A DNA stretch of 64,000 bases, from the NCBI GenBank assembly GCA_030835305.1, contig JAURPJ010000058.1, forward strand, positions 1 to 64,000, in the 5' to 3' direction. Made by a program: the position numbers and the translations under genes. The notes beneath the pieces are model-generated. The model was given only the letters and a program-made list of their open reading frames with translations, ran no database searches and had not been told where the DNA came from. Source of the stretch: Verrucomicrobiota bacterium (GTDB lineage: Bacteria; Verrucomicrobiota; Verrucomicrobiia; Verrucomicrobiales; Akkermansiaceae). Shown piece after piece: positions 26,615 to 35,330 of this stretch; positions within the stretch are counted from its first letter, which is position 1; each line of letters begins with the position of its first letter.

Positions 26615-28663
26615 CTACAGGAGACCCGCGATTACGAGACTGACAATGGCCATGACATTGATGAGAATATTCATGGATGGTCCGGAAGTATCTTTGAGGG
26701 GATCTCCCACGGTGTCACCTACGACACTGGCGGCATGTGTTTCGGACCCCTTGCCTCCGTTGTGGCCATCTTCGATGTGCTTCTTGGCGTTGTCCCAGGC
26801 GCCACCGGCGTTGGACATAAAAAGGGCCAGTAGAACGCAGCCGAGAAGGGCTCCGATCAGGCAGCCAGCGAGGGTTTTTGCTCCGGCTTGGGCTCCTTCG
26901 GCTCCAATGAAGTTGAATCCAAAGCCGACCACGATGGGTGTTCCGACGGCAAGTAGAGCCGGGCCGACCATGCTGCGGGTGGCTGCCTTGGTAGCGATGT
27001 CTATACAGCGGTCGCTGTCGGGCTCAACCGTTCCTACGAGGATGCCGGGTTCCTCCCGGAATTGTCGACGAATCTCCTCGATCATTCTTCCGGCTGCTTT
27101 GCCGACTGCGTTCATGGTCAACGATCCGTTGAAGAAGGGGACGGCACCGCCAATGAGAAGGCCCACAAAAAAGTAGCGGAGGGAATCGGGTGAGGCGAGG
27201 TCGAGACTAATGCCGGTCTTTTGGATGAAGGCGGTGATGAGGGCAAGGGCGGCAAGCCCGGCCGCTCCGATAGCAAATCCTTTGCCGATTGCGGCTGTGG
27301 TGTTGCCGACTACGTCGAGTGAGTCGGTGATTTCGCGGGTCTCGTCACCCATTTCAGCCATTTCGGCGATGCCACCGGCGTTGTCAGCGATTGGGCCATA
27401 GGCATCGATCGCCATGGTGATTCCGACCGTTCCGAGCATGCCGATAGCAGCAAGTCCGACCCCGTAAAGTTCGGCGCATTCGTATGCGCCGTAAAGCGTG
27501 GCGGCGATCGTAAGAATGGGGAGAACGACGGATTGGAGTCCGACGGAAAGTCCGCAAATGACGAGGGTGGCGACTCCGGTTTCACCTTGGGTGGCAATGG
27601 TGCGGATCGGCTTGCCCCCGGTGTAGTGCTCCGTGATAAGTCCAATGAGGACTCCGCCGACCGCTCCGCAAAGAACAGCCGTGGCGAGATTGGAGCTTAG
27701 ATTAAAAAAGGAAGTGATCCCGTAGGAGGCCATGATGAAAAGGGCTGCAGCCCCGATGGTTCCGATACGGAGGGATTTGGCAGGATCCTTGTTGGCGAAG
27801 AGGCTGACCATGAGGATCCCGAGGACCGAACAGACGATACCGACGGTGGTGAGAATGAGAGGTAGTTGGAGAAGGAGAGTCTCACTGGCACCAACCGTGG
27901 CAGCGTAGCCAACACCGGCAGCTGCGGAAGCCGAAGCAATAGCGATGGTGGCGATTTGGGCTCCGCAGTAGGATTCGAAAATGTCCGATCCCATCCCGGC
28001 GACGTCGCCCACGTTGTCGCCGACATTGTCTGCGATGACACCTGGGTTGCGGGGGTCGTCCTCCGGAATCCCCGCTTCAACCTTACCCACGAGATCGGTT
28101 CCAACGTCTGCAGCCTTGGTGAAAATCCCTCCACCGACACGATAGAAGAGAGCGACTAGGGAAGCTCCCATCGCGAAGCCTTCGAGAATCTCCGGGAGGT
28201 ATTTGTTTTCAGCGTAGATGGCGAAAAGAGTCCCAAGTCCGAGAAGTCCCATGGCCGCGACAGTCAGGCCCATGACCGCTCCTCCAGAGAAGGCAATTTT
28301 GAGTGCGAGGGCGGCTCCGGTTTCGTTGGCTGCAATGCAGGTGCGAACATTTGCGAGAGTGGCTGTTTTCATACCGACGTATCCGGCCGCCGAGGAGGCA
28401 AGGCAGCCCATGAAGAATGCGACTGATTGGGGGCCGCGATACTCGGGTTTCTGGAAGAGGAAAAGAGCGGCTCCGAGGGCGATGGCAAAAAGCGCAATGA
28501 GCTTGAACTCGCGGGTCATAAAAACCATCGCCCCTTTTTGAATCTGAACTGAGATTTTTTCCGCTTTTCCGCCTCCAGCGCTTTGCTTCTTGATCGAGAG
28601 GAAGATGGCCGCCGCAAGAGCGAGGCCAATGAAACCAAAGATTGGAGTGAGAATAGCTGGCAT
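26615..28663 (-). CDS. hppA: Membrane-bound ion-translocating pyrophosphatase
   Basis: The start is ATG 28663 (682 residues), because the family begins with a hydrophobic helix such as MPAILTPIFGFIGLALAAA; the frame is open to 28717. The protein has about 16 membrane helices. It carries the hallmark substrate loop GGGIFTKAADVGTDLVGK followed by DNVGDNVGDVAGMGSDIFE, the second loop DAYGPIADNAGGIAEM, and a C-terminal SNAGGAWDNAKKHIEDG. The GNTTAAIGKG motif has Ala where K+-independent enzymes carry Lys, so it should be a K+-dependent type. Whether it pumps H+ or Na+ cannot be decided by eye. It hydrolyses cytosolic pyrophosphate and exports cations. The gene stands alone with its own terminator. 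Confidence 0.95.
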   Translation of the reverse strand: MPAILTPIFGFIGLALAAAIFLSIKKQSAGGGKAEKISVQIQKGAMVFMTREFKLIALFAIALGAALFLFQKPEYRGPQSVAFFMGCLASSAAGYVGMKTATLANVRTCIAANETGAALALKIAFSGGAVMGLTVAAMGLLGLGTLFAIYAENKYLPEILEGFAMGASLVALFYRVGGGIFTKAADVGTDLVGKVEAGIPEDDPRNPGVIADNVGDNVGDVAGMGSDIFESYCGAQIATIAIASASAAAGVGYAATVGASETLLLQLPLILTTVGIVCSVLGILMVSLFANKDPAKSLRIGTIGAAALFIMASYGITSFFNLSSNLATAVLCGAVGGVLIGLITEHYTGGKPIRTIATQGETGVATLVICGLSVGLQSVVLPILTIAATLYGAYECAELYGVGLAAIGMLGTVGITMAIDAYGPIADNAGGIAEMAEMGDETREITDSLDVVGNTTAAIGKGFAIGAAGLAALALITAFIQKTGISLDLASPDSLRYFFVGLLIGGAVPFFNGSLTMNAVGKAAGRMIEEIRRQFREEPGILVGTVEPDSDRCIDIATKAATRSMVGPALLAVGTPIVVGFGFNFIGAEGAQAGAKTLAGCLIGALLGCVLLALFMSNAGGAWDNAKKHIEDGHNGGKGSETHAASVVGDTVGDPLKDTSGPSMNILINVMAIVSLVIAGLL

Positions 28664-28897
28664 TTGTTTGTTTAGCAGGAAAAGGCGGACCTTGGTGATC
28701 TCTGCCCGATTGAGCAAATAAATTCCGGCAGTAATCGTGAACTTGTTAAATTTGTCATTCAGATTTATTTGTGTTGCAGATAGAGTAGATTATTCTGTTG
28801 TGCTGTCCCCCCTCCCGATTTGCAGAAATGCTCGCAGTCGCCCGAGGTGTCAAAAAATTGCTATCTATAGCCAGGAAGGCTTCGAAGAACCCCATTG

Positions 28898-29143
28898 ATG
28901 AGAATAGCGCACATATTATCGATGATGGTTTTAGTTGGGATGGCGGTGAAGATTGCAAGCGCCCAATTTCTATTGAATTGTAATTTCAATCAGGCGGGTG
29001 AAGGAGCGGCAACCGCAGCGGCCCCCATCACAGATACGGCTTTGGAAAATGAGACCGGATATCAGTCTTATCATATTAATCACGAGAGTAAGGCACACGC
29101 CAATCCTGCCACGGCTGGGATGAGATCCGATTCAAAGGCGTAA
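28898..29143 (+). CDS. Possible small exported protein (81 aa)
   Basis: From ATG 28898 the frame gives a signal-peptide-like start (MRIAHILSMMVLVGMAVKIASA, then Q) and a short tail rich in Ala, Asn, His and Ser with one Cys. No family is recognised. Its TAA stop (29141-29143) lies directly upstream of, and in the same frame as, a decayed signal peptidase fragment. The ORF may therefore belong to a degraded locus. The surrounding 28718-29427 otherwise holds nothing I can support. Confidence 0.35.
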   Translation: MRIAHILSMMVLVGMAVKIASAQFLLNCNFNQAGEGAATAAAPITDTALENETGYQSYHINHESKAHANPATAGMRSDSKA

Positions 29144-29353
29144 TCGCTTTTTGCCACTGTGAATTTCGAAGATCGAGAGCATGCCGTGATGACTCTTCCC
29201 AGAGTAGATTCGCCCTACTGGAGTTTCGCCGAGAAGGTTCTGGGCGAGGGCGAATACTTTGTGATGGGCAACAACCGGGATAACTCGAAGGACTCGCGAA
29301 TCTTCGGAGTGGTGGAGCGTGAAAAGATTGTGGGAGAGGTAACCCGGGTGTGA
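29144..29353 (+). pseudogene. lepB: Signal peptidase I remnant (C-terminal piece)
   Basis: The open frame after the TAA at 29141 encodes a C-terminal fragment of type I signal peptidase: GEYFVMGNNRDNSKDSRIFG followed by a VVEREKIVGEVTRV ending. This matches conserved box E (GDNRDNS-x-DSR). The catalytic Ser and Lys boxes and the membrane anchor are missing, and the normally invariant first Asp of GDN is Asn. The best start would be GTG 29159. I infer a truncated, non-functional copy; the real lepB should lie elsewhere in the genome. Confidence 0.75.
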
Positions 29354-29427
29354 TGTCCTTTAACAAGCCGGATAAATTCCAGCCGCGCTGGGGTCGGTTT
29401 TTCATGCGACCGAGATAGCTGGCGACC

Positions 29428-30837
29428 CTAACGGATCCCCTTGTATTCTTCGTCCCTGGCTGGCTGGGTAAGCCAGTAGTCGTGAGTGTATAGTTTGCGG
29501 TTATAGCCCTGCCAGTAGGGGGCTTCCTGCCAGTGGGGGGTGTCTTCGAGAGACTCCTGCCACCTGTTAAGTTTCAGCCAAAGGTCGGCCACTTTTTCCG
29601 GCATCTTTTGATAGAGGTTGTCTTGTTCGGAAATATCGTCTGCCAGATTGTAGAGAGCGGGCGGAGTATGAACGTTGACGAGAAGCTTCCAGTCGCCCTC
29701 GCGGATGGCGGCTCCCCGCATCGTCATGCGCCAGAACAGGACTTCGTGAGGAGGCTTTGCATTCTGGTTGCGGAGATGCGGAAGGAGGTTTTTTCCATCG
29801 GTTACGGTCTGCCACTTTTTGCCAACTTTGATTCTGTGGGGAAGTTTCGGTGTCCCTGCGGCAGCGATGAAAGTTGGCAGGAGGTCGAGTGAAGAAAAAG
29901 GGTGTTTGAAAGTCGCTTGCGAGGGAAGTCCCTTGGGCCAGTGAAAGATAAAGGGGACCCGAATTCCGCCCTCGAGAAATGATCCCTTCATACCGTTTAG
30001 GGGAGCATTACAAGCGTGTGAGGCGGTGACGCTGCCACCGTTGTCCGAGTAAAAAACGATGAGGGTATTCTCGAGTTGATCGGTTTTTTCAAGATGGGCG
30101 AGGATCCTTCCGATGTTGACATCCATGCACCATTGCATGGCGGCGTAAATTTGGCGGCGTTTGCCTTTTAAGTGAGCAAATTTGGCGAGGTCTTCCTCCT
30201 TGGCCTGCATGGGCGTGTGAGGCGTATTGTAAGAGATGAAGCAGAAGAAGGGTTGCTCGGATAGAGTCATTTGGCCGATTGCCTCGTGGGTAAACCAATC
30301 GGTCAGGTAGGGGTGGTCGATTTTTGTGACCGGATCCTCATTTCTGAAGAGCTTGTTGTTCTCGGCCTTGGGAAAGTAGTGGTGGCTACCACCGTGCATT
30401 CCGAAAAAATAGTCGAACCCACGGGCATTCGGCAGCATACCGGGAACCGAGTCGCCGACGTGCCATTTCCCAATGATCGAAGTCCGGTATCCGGCTTTTT
30501 TGAGGTGGTCGGCAATGGTCTTTTGTTCCACCGGAATTCCCAGACGCTCGGGTAGGGTTGGAAAGGCTTTGTTGAGATTGTGCTCAAATCCAAAACGTTG
30601 GGGATGGCGACCGGTCAGGAGTCCGGCGCGCGAGGGGGCGCAGACGTTTGCGCAAACGTAGCCGTCGGTGCAGCGAATCCCGGCAGCGGCAAGCTTATCG
30701 AGAACCGGCGTTTCAATCTGCAGAGATCCGTAACAGCCGAGGTCTCCGTAGCCCATGTCATCCGCGAGGATCATCAGAATGTTGGGTTGATCGGCTTTTA
30801 ACGGAATGATTCCAAGGAGAAGGAGGAAAACGCGCAT
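29428..30837 (-). CDS. Exported arylsulfatase-family hydrolase
   Basis: The start is ATG 30837 (469 residues), giving a signal peptide (MRVFLLLLGIIPLKA). The longer frame to 30879 adds a poor leader. Family landmarks are NILMILADDMGYGDLGCYG (metal-binding Asp pair), the Cys-type active site CAPSRAGLLTGRHP with Cys66 as the residue converted to formylglycine, IIGKWHVG, FYSDNGG and DLLPTFIAAAG. It should hydrolyse sulfate esters, probably of polysaccharides, in the periplasm or outside the cell. Such enzymes abound in Verrucomicrobiota and Planctomycetota. No carbohydrate-utilisation neighbours or sulfatase-modifying enzyme are visible here, so the substrate is unknown. Confidence 0.92.
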   Translation of the reverse strand: MRVFLLLLGIIPLKADQPNILMILADDMGYGDLGCYGSLQIETPVLDKLAAAGIRCTDGYVCANVCAPSRAGLLTGRHPQRFGFEHNLNKAFPTLPERLGIPVEQKTIADHLKKAGYRTSIIGKWHVGDSVPGMLPNARGFDYFFGMHGGSHHYFPKAENNKLFRNEDPVTKIDHPYLTDWFTHEAIGQMTLSEQPFFCFISYNTPHTPMQAKEEDLAKFAHLKGKRRQIYAAMQWCMDVNIGRILAHLEKTDQLENTLIVFYSDNGGSVTASHACNAPLNGMKGSFLEGGIRVPFIFHWPKGLPSQATFKHPFSSLDLLPTFIAAAGTPKLPHRIKVGKKWQTVTDGKNLLPHLRNQNAKPPHEVLFWRMTMRGAAIREGDWKLLVNVHTPPALYNLADDISEQDNLYQKMPEKVADLWLKLNRWQESLEDTPHWQEAPYWQGYNRKLYTHDYWLTQPARDEEYKGIR

Positions 30838-30948
30838 GTGGTAAGATGATGGATCTTGAGGTGACTGGCAATACAGCACTGCCTTTTAAAAACTCCCAAT
30901 TGCCGGAGCGGTTGGGAGGAAAGTGAGTTTAGGGAAAGAACACTCCGG

Positions 30949-31191
30949 CTAGGAATATTCCTGACTCATTTTAAGCAGCGCGTCCTTGAGGGCGAGACGT
31001 TTGAACTTTTGCTTATGGCTATAATTGTCGGATTGCGTTTCGATATTCTCCTCGATACGAGGAACCTCCTCGTCGGTTGCGTGATGCTCTTCGAAAAGTA
31101 TCGTGGAGTGGGCGTTGTTCATTTTGAGCTCGTGGATGGCTTCTTTTTGCTTGGGGAGTTCGTGGAAGAGGTCGTGTTTTTCGATGGGCAT
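30949..31191 (-). CDS. YdcH/DUF465-family small protein
   Basis: The 80-residue product begins MPIEKHDLFHELPKQKEAIHELK and continues with a charged helical hairpin containing FEEHHATDEEVPRIEE and ending in KRLALKDALLKM. This is the standard layout of the YdcH (DUF465) family, whose members are predicted antiparallel coiled coils of unknown function. The protein is cytosolic and stands alone, with a gene-free region upstream. Confidence 0.85.
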   Translation of the reverse strand: MPIEKHDLFHELPKQKEAIHELKMNNAHSTILFEEHHATDEEVPRIEENIETQSDNYSHKQKFKRLALKDALLKMSQEYS

Positions 31192-31525
31192 ATTATTTGT
31201 TTTGTTTGTTTGCCGCCAAGGTAATGAAATAACGGATGAAGATGCTGTGAATCTCCCTTGCTTTACTCCGCAAGAATTGCCGATTCACTCAAATCGCCAC
31301 CGGGGAGGCCTCCACAATCATTGGTCGCGGAAATGAGTCGCAAGGTTCCGTTGGCCAAATCCAGATCCAGCTTCCAGAAGAAACGATCTGGAACGTTGGG
31401 GGTCAGATTGCGGGAGAACAAGGATCGTCGGGTGTTCCGGTCTCAAACGCGTCGACGCCCCGGATTGGGCCCTAAAAAAGAGCGACGTCTTGCCGCTGTT
31501 CCGTTGGCGAAATGATTCGGGAGAG
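31192..31525. other. Gene-free interval with short direct repeats and a hairpin
   Basis: I see no convincing gene in these 334 bases. An open frame at 31258-31515 (+) is Arg/Lys/Ser-rich with no domain or start context. A 16-base direct repeat (GTTCCGTTGGCCAAAT at 31345-31360; one mismatch at 31498-31513) brackets about 137 bases. An 8-bp inverted repeat (TCCAGATC at 31360-31367, GATCTGGA at 31385-31392) lies between the copies. Promoters for the divergently placed ydcH-like gene probably fall near 31200-31250. Confidence 0.4.
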
Positions 31526-31741
31526 CTAGTCCTGCTGGTCTGCAGTTTCTTTAATATCGGTGAGGGCTTCGATGAAGTCTCCCAAGATTTCGGCTGGAAC
31601 CATGATGGTGTCGCGGTTTCCGCTCACATCCTCGGTGATTTTGACCACGCGGCCTCTGGCATTTTCTTTGAGGTCGAGAAAGAAGATCTTGCGGTCAGCG
31701 AGGATCTTTTCGGTATGGAGCACTTCCTGATTCATGGCCAT
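31526..31741 (-). CDS. PUR-alpha-like nucleic-acid-binding protein
   Basis: The start is taken as ATG 31741 (71 residues, MAMNQEVLHTEKI), which leaves 50 bases to the dus gene. The frame extends to 31816 but would overlap dus. The sequence EVLHTEKILADRKIFFLDLKENARGRVVKITED fits a single PUR repeat as in DUF3276 and spirochaete/Bacteroidota PUR proteins (four beta strands then a helix). The C-terminal helix is ILGDFIEALTDIKE. Family members bind single-stranded or structured DNA/RNA and dimerise. It is probably co-transcribed with dus and the four-CxxC gene. Confidence 0.75.
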   Translation of the reverse strand: MAMNQEVLHTEKILADRKIFFLDLKENARGRVVKITEDVSGNRDTIMVPAEILGDFIEALTDIKETADQQD

Positions 31742-31791
31742 TTCGAAGGGAGATTTCACATGAGTCCGTGCAAAGTCAACGTGAAATTTAA

Positions 31792-32811
31792 TCAGAGAAA
31801 TTGCGAAAACCCGCAAAAGAGTCGCGAGTTTTCGGAGGGGAGGTCGGGCGCTGGATCGCCGTGATCCAGAAAACGGGCACAGGTGGCGAAAAATTGATTC
31901 TTGTTTTTGACTCTTCGGATTTGGTGCTCGAAGTCCGCATCGAATCCTTGGCTGATGTAGACTAGGTATTTTTTCATCTTCTGCACGTGCCGGTCTTCCA
32001 CAAATTCAGGGATCTCCCTGGCGGTCTCATCGTAGAGTTTCGTGATGTATTCGAGAATCATGCGCCTGGTCACTTGTGGGATTTCGCGGCCTGATGTTGC
32101 GCAGCGAAGCTGTTCGAAAATCCACGGGTTTCGAATCGCGCCCCGCCCGATCATGAGTCCGGCGGCTTCGGTCGATTTGAGATAGGCGAGTCCTGTCTGG
32201 CAGTTGACGACATTTCCATTGGCAACGACCGGGCAGCCGAGGCTGCGAACCGCATGGGCGACATGATCGTCGTGGACGGGTGTTTGATATCGTTCCTTGA
32301 CGGTCCGTCCGTGGATGGTGAGGAGATCAATGTCGTGGCTGTTGAAGATTTTAAGGAGTTGATCGAATTCCTCCTCAGATTCGAAACCTACCCGGGTTTT
32401 GACGGTCAAAGGTGTTTCGCTGCAGGCTTCCCGAAGTCGGCCCAGAATTTCGTGAACTTGATTCGGGTGACGAAGGAGTCCGCCACCGGCATTCTTGCGA
32501 TAGACAACAGGGGCAGGGCAACCCAGGTTGAGGTCGATTCCGGCGATGGGATGATTTTTGAGGTCGCGGGCGGTTCGGGCCAATTCGGAGGCATCCTGAC
32601 CGATCATTTGAGCGATGATGGGCTTTCCCGTCGGGTTTTCCGTGATTGATCGTAGAATGTAGGGATCAAGGCGTGAGTGAATGTGCACGCGGAAATACTC
32701 CGTGACATAGAGATCAGCCCCGCCGAAGGAAGCAATGGTCCGCAGGAACGGAAGATCCGTCACGTCCTGCATGGGCGCGAGAAAAAGAGCGGGACGGCGG
32801 CTGGGGAGCAC
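31792..32811 (-). CDS. dus: tRNA-dihydrouridine synthase
   Basis: The 339-residue FMN-dependent TIM-barrel enzyme reduces uridines in the tRNA D-loop. Visible family motifs are LAPMQDVTD at the N-terminus (FMN phosphate region), MIGQD, GIDLNLGCPAPVVYRKNAGG with the catalytic Cys, KTRVGF, LLTIHGRT, VVANGNVVN and GLMIGRGAIRNPWIFE. The short C-terminal helical domain is of Dus type. The exact subgroup (DusA/B/C) is not decided. The gene begins 11 bases after the four-CxxC gene, and the PUR-like gene follows, so a three-gene operon is likely. Confidence 0.93.
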   Translation of the reverse strand: MLPSRRPALFLAPMQDVTDLPFLRTIASFGGADLYVTEYFRVHIHSRLDPYILRSITENPTGKPIIAQMIGQDASELARTARDLKNHPIAGIDLNLGCPAPVVYRKNAGGGLLRHPNQVHEILGRLREACSETPLTVKTRVGFESEEEFDQLLKIFNSHDIDLLTIHGRTVKERYQTPVHDDHVAHAVRSLGCPVVANGNVVNCQTGLAYLKSTEAAGLMIGRGAIRNPWIFEQLRCATSGREIPQVTRRMILEYITKLYDETAREIPEFVEDRHVQKMKKYLVYISQGFDADFEHQIRRVKNKNQFFATCARFLDHGDPAPDLPSENSRLFCGFSQFL

Positions 32812-32822
32812 AATGGCAGGAG

Positions 32823-33362
32823 CTAGACGAGAACTGGAACACCTTCCGGCTTCAGGGAATCGGCAGGCGGGCCCTCAAAGTTGTCGAGGATGAATTTGCT
32901 CCATTGGTCGCGGGTGGCTTTGGAGAGTAGTTTTTGATTTTCCTCAATGCACGAGTCGCAGATCAAGACAGGGTAGGGGTCATAAACCATGTAGTCTCCA
33001 AACCCGAGGCACTCGGTGGTGAAGTTTTGGATTTCCGAGGCAGGGGTGCCGCAGTGGGCGCACTCGGAGATCCATTTCTTGTAATCCTGGCTTTCAGCGA
33101 AGCGTTCGCTGCGTTTTTGGAGGATGGAATTGTTTTCGGCCATCTCGCGCAGGCGTTTCCTGGACTCCTCCGAGAAGGATTCCATCGTTTCTTCCTTGCA
33201 GGTTTGGCAGATCGCGAATTCGAAAACGCATTCGGGACCGCGGAAAGCTTTGTTGATAATATAAGGCTCATCAAGGTCATCGAACCGCCGCTCGCAGGTG
33301 AGGCAGGTCTCGAAAGGACCATCGTGCTCAAGCGAATGAAAGTTAGGAGGAATCTCACTCAT
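32823..33362 (-). CDS. Four-CxxC (zinc-ribbon-like) protein of unknown function
   Basis: The start is ATG 33362 (179 residues); an upstream in-frame TTG exists at 33368. The protein has four CxxC pairs: CLTC (about residue 20), CQTC (about 52), CAHC (about 101) and CDSC (about 139). This is enough for two zinc sites. Between them is a charged helix (ETMESFSEESRKRLREMAE). There is no signal peptide or membrane helix. I do not recognise the family. Close linkage with dus (11-base gap) suggests an RNA- or translation-related role, but that is inference. Confidence 0.8.
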   Translation of the reverse strand: MSEIPPNFHSLEHDGPFETCLTCERRFDDLDEPYIINKAFRGPECVFEFAICQTCKEETMESFSEESRKRLREMAENNSILQKRSERFAESQDYKKWISECAHCGTPASEIQNFTTECLGFGDYMVYDPYPVLICDSCIEENQKLLSKATRDQWSKFILDNFEGPPADSLKPEGVPVLV

Positions 33363-33533
33363 GCCCAAGAATGCCCGGAGGGCGTTACAAATCCAACGTT
33401 ATTTGGAACAGATTCCGGTGAGCAATTCGGACTATGGTCATCACTCGCTGGTCGTTCGTGATTAGGATTGATTAAGCTCTCTGAAGCGAAAGACTAGTCG
33501 CACGCGAGTCGTAGCAAACTTCTAGATAATATC

Positions 33534-35270
33534 ATGGACAACGAACCCAACTCACTGGAAGAGATTGCAAACGAAGAGGTCGAAAAAGGCAGCGCCTATG
33601 GCTTGGTTTTCCTGACACTCTTCGTCCTCGCCATTATTGGTGGTCTGATCTACCTGCCATTCTACGCAGAGCAGGACACGATGCAGGAACTGTTCAACCC
33701 GCCGGAGGTTGTAGAAACGGGTGATGCCCCTGCAGAGAATGAGGAGCCCGCGAATGAGTGGGAGCAGCCGTGGTGGATTCCCAATGTGGGGGAATATCAC
33801 CCTCTGATTTTGCACCTGCCGATTGGAATCATTTTTCTCACGCTAGTGATGGAAGTCTGCGGTTGGTTCTCCTTCGGGAAATACCGCCCAAGAACTGCAG
33901 TGGGATTGTTTTTGGGCTTTGTGACAGGTGCTTTTGCCTGCGTGACAGGGTTGTTTGATCTTAATGCAGAGGGCTGGAAAGCCGAGGCTTGGGACGACGA
34001 CATGTTCAAGCACATGTGGGTCGGGATTGGCTTTGTGGGAGTGCTGGGCCTGGCCTTTCTTGCCAAAATCTGGGGGAACCGGCCTGGTTCGCGCGGCCTG
34101 GTCTATGGGGTTCTCCTTCTCATTTCAGGCGGTGCCATGGGCTATGGCGCTCACTTCGGCGGCCTGGCCACCCACAGTTCTGATCCTGTCAAAAACACTT
34201 GGGATGGCCTCATTGAGAATGTCGATTTTTTCAAACAATTTGCCAAAAAAGGAGCCGACGATGAAAATGATCCGGGCAATGGGACGGAGCCGCCGGTCAA
34301 AAAACTGCCCAAAGACCGTCTTGCGTTTGCCGAGGTCGTCTACCCGATCATGGATAACAAGTGCCTTGACTGTCACTCGGAGGAAGCGGGCAAGAGCAAG
34401 GGCGGTCTTTACATGGACACCTACGAGAATCTCTTGATTGGCGGAGACAGTCAGGACGGCGATGAATACCGCACTCTCGTTCCAGGAGACTCCAAGAATA
34501 GTTATATGATCGAGGTGATGACGCTTCCGAAGGATGACGACATGCACATGCCGCCGCCCAAGAAGAAGCAGATGGAAGACTTTGAGATTAAGCTTCTCAC
34601 CTGGTGGGTCGACAATATTCCACCCAGCGAAACGCTTGAGGACAAGACTCTTGAGGAGATGGGTGCACCGCCTGAAATTCTCGAGGCGGCCGGCATGATG
34701 GTGAGTCCGGAAGAGCGCAAGGCCATGGAGGAAGCTGCCGAGGCTGCCAAGGCGAAAATCGAGCAGGAGAAAATTGCTAAGCGGGAAGCTCTCCAGAACG
34801 CTATCGATGCGCTAAAGCAGGATCCGGCCTTCAAAACTTCCCTGAACTATGCGTCTCAGGATTCCACCGATCTTGAATTTACCGCCGTGAGCCTGCGAGG
34901 AAAGTTGGATGATGCGACTTTTCTTAAGCTCGCACCGGTTTCGACTGCTCTTACGAGCGTCAAACTGGGATCGACTTCGATCACCGAAGAAACGGTCGCG
35001 GCGGAGTTGCCCAAAATGAAGAATCTTAAGAAGCTCGATCTCAGTCAGACTCAGATCGGTGACGCGGCTCTTGATGCGGTAGCCCAACTTGAGGGCCTGG
35101 AGTGGCTGAACCTTTATGGGACACAGGTGACGGATGCCGGTCTGATGAAGCTGAAAGGGTTGGGGAACTTAAAGAAGATTTACCTTTGGCAGTCCAAGGC
35201 AACACCCGAGGGTGCAGAAGCTTTGAAAGCCGAGCTTCCAGGCGTGGAGGTCGTTTTTGGCGTGAAGTAG
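33534..35270 (+). CDS. Membrane protein with Planctomycete-type cytochrome motif and leucine-rich repeats
   Basis: The 578-residue product has one N-terminal helix (about 22-44), then four helices (about 88-213) of DUF2231-like type (YHPLILHLPIGIIFL). A Planctomycete cytochrome C (PSC1) domain follows, with CLDCH at 277-281 and the family pattern PGDSKNSYMIEVM ... MHMPPPKKK. An acidic/Ala helix (about 380-430) precedes C-terminal leucine-rich repeats (about 440-578: LKKLDLSQTQIGDAALDAV, LEWLNLYGTQVTDAGLMKL). The CxxCH may bind heme c outside the membrane. Such proteins occur widely in Planctomycetota and Verrucomicrobiota beside DUF1501/DUF1549 genes, but none are seen here. Its role is unknown. 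A terminator follows directly. Confidence 0.88.
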   Translation: MDNEPNSLEEIANEEVEKGSAYGLVFLTLFVLAIIGGLIYLPFYAEQDTMQELFNPPEVVETGDAPAENEEPANEWEQPWWIPNVGEYHPLILHLPIGIIFLTLVMEVCGWFSFGKYRPRTAVGLFLGFVTGAFACVTGLFDLNAEGWKAEAWDDDMFKHMWVGIGFVGVLGLAFLAKIWGNRPGSRGLVYGVLLLISGGAMGYGAHFGGLATHSSDPVKNTWDGLIENVDFFKQFAKKGADDENDPGNGTEPPVKKLPKDRLAFAEVVYPIMDNKCLDCHSEEAGKSKGGLYMDTYENLLIGGDSQDGDEYRTLVPGDSKNSYMIEVMTLPKDDDMHMPPPKKKQMEDFEIKLLTWWVDNIPPSETLEDKTLEEMGAPPEILEAAGMMVSPEERKAMEEAAEAAKAKIEQEKIAKREALQNAIDALKQDPAFKTSLNYASQDSTDLEFTAVSLRGKLDDATFLKLAPVSTALTSVKLGSTSITEETVAAELPKMKNLKKLDLSQTQIGDAALDAVAQLEGLEWLNLYGTQVTDAGLMKLKGLGNLKKIYLWQSKATPEGAEALKAELPGVEVVFGVK

Positions 35271-35291
35271 ACCCTAAATCTCGCAAAATCG

Positions 35292-35330
35292 AAAGGCCGG
35301 GTTTCGTCAGGATCACGGCCTTTTTTTATT
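35292..35330 (+). terminator. Rho-independent terminator
   Basis: AAAGGCCG (35292-35299) pairs with CGGCCTTT (35316-35323) around a 16-nt loop, and a TTTTTTT run follows. It is 22 bases after the stop of the PSC1/LRR gene and slightly overlaps the end of the convergent gene. Confidence 0.85.

Noticed and set aside
31258-31515. 85-codon + strand frame rich in Arg/Lys/Ser
   Set aside because: No domain, no sensible start context and composition typical of chance frames; kept only as part of the gene-free interval.
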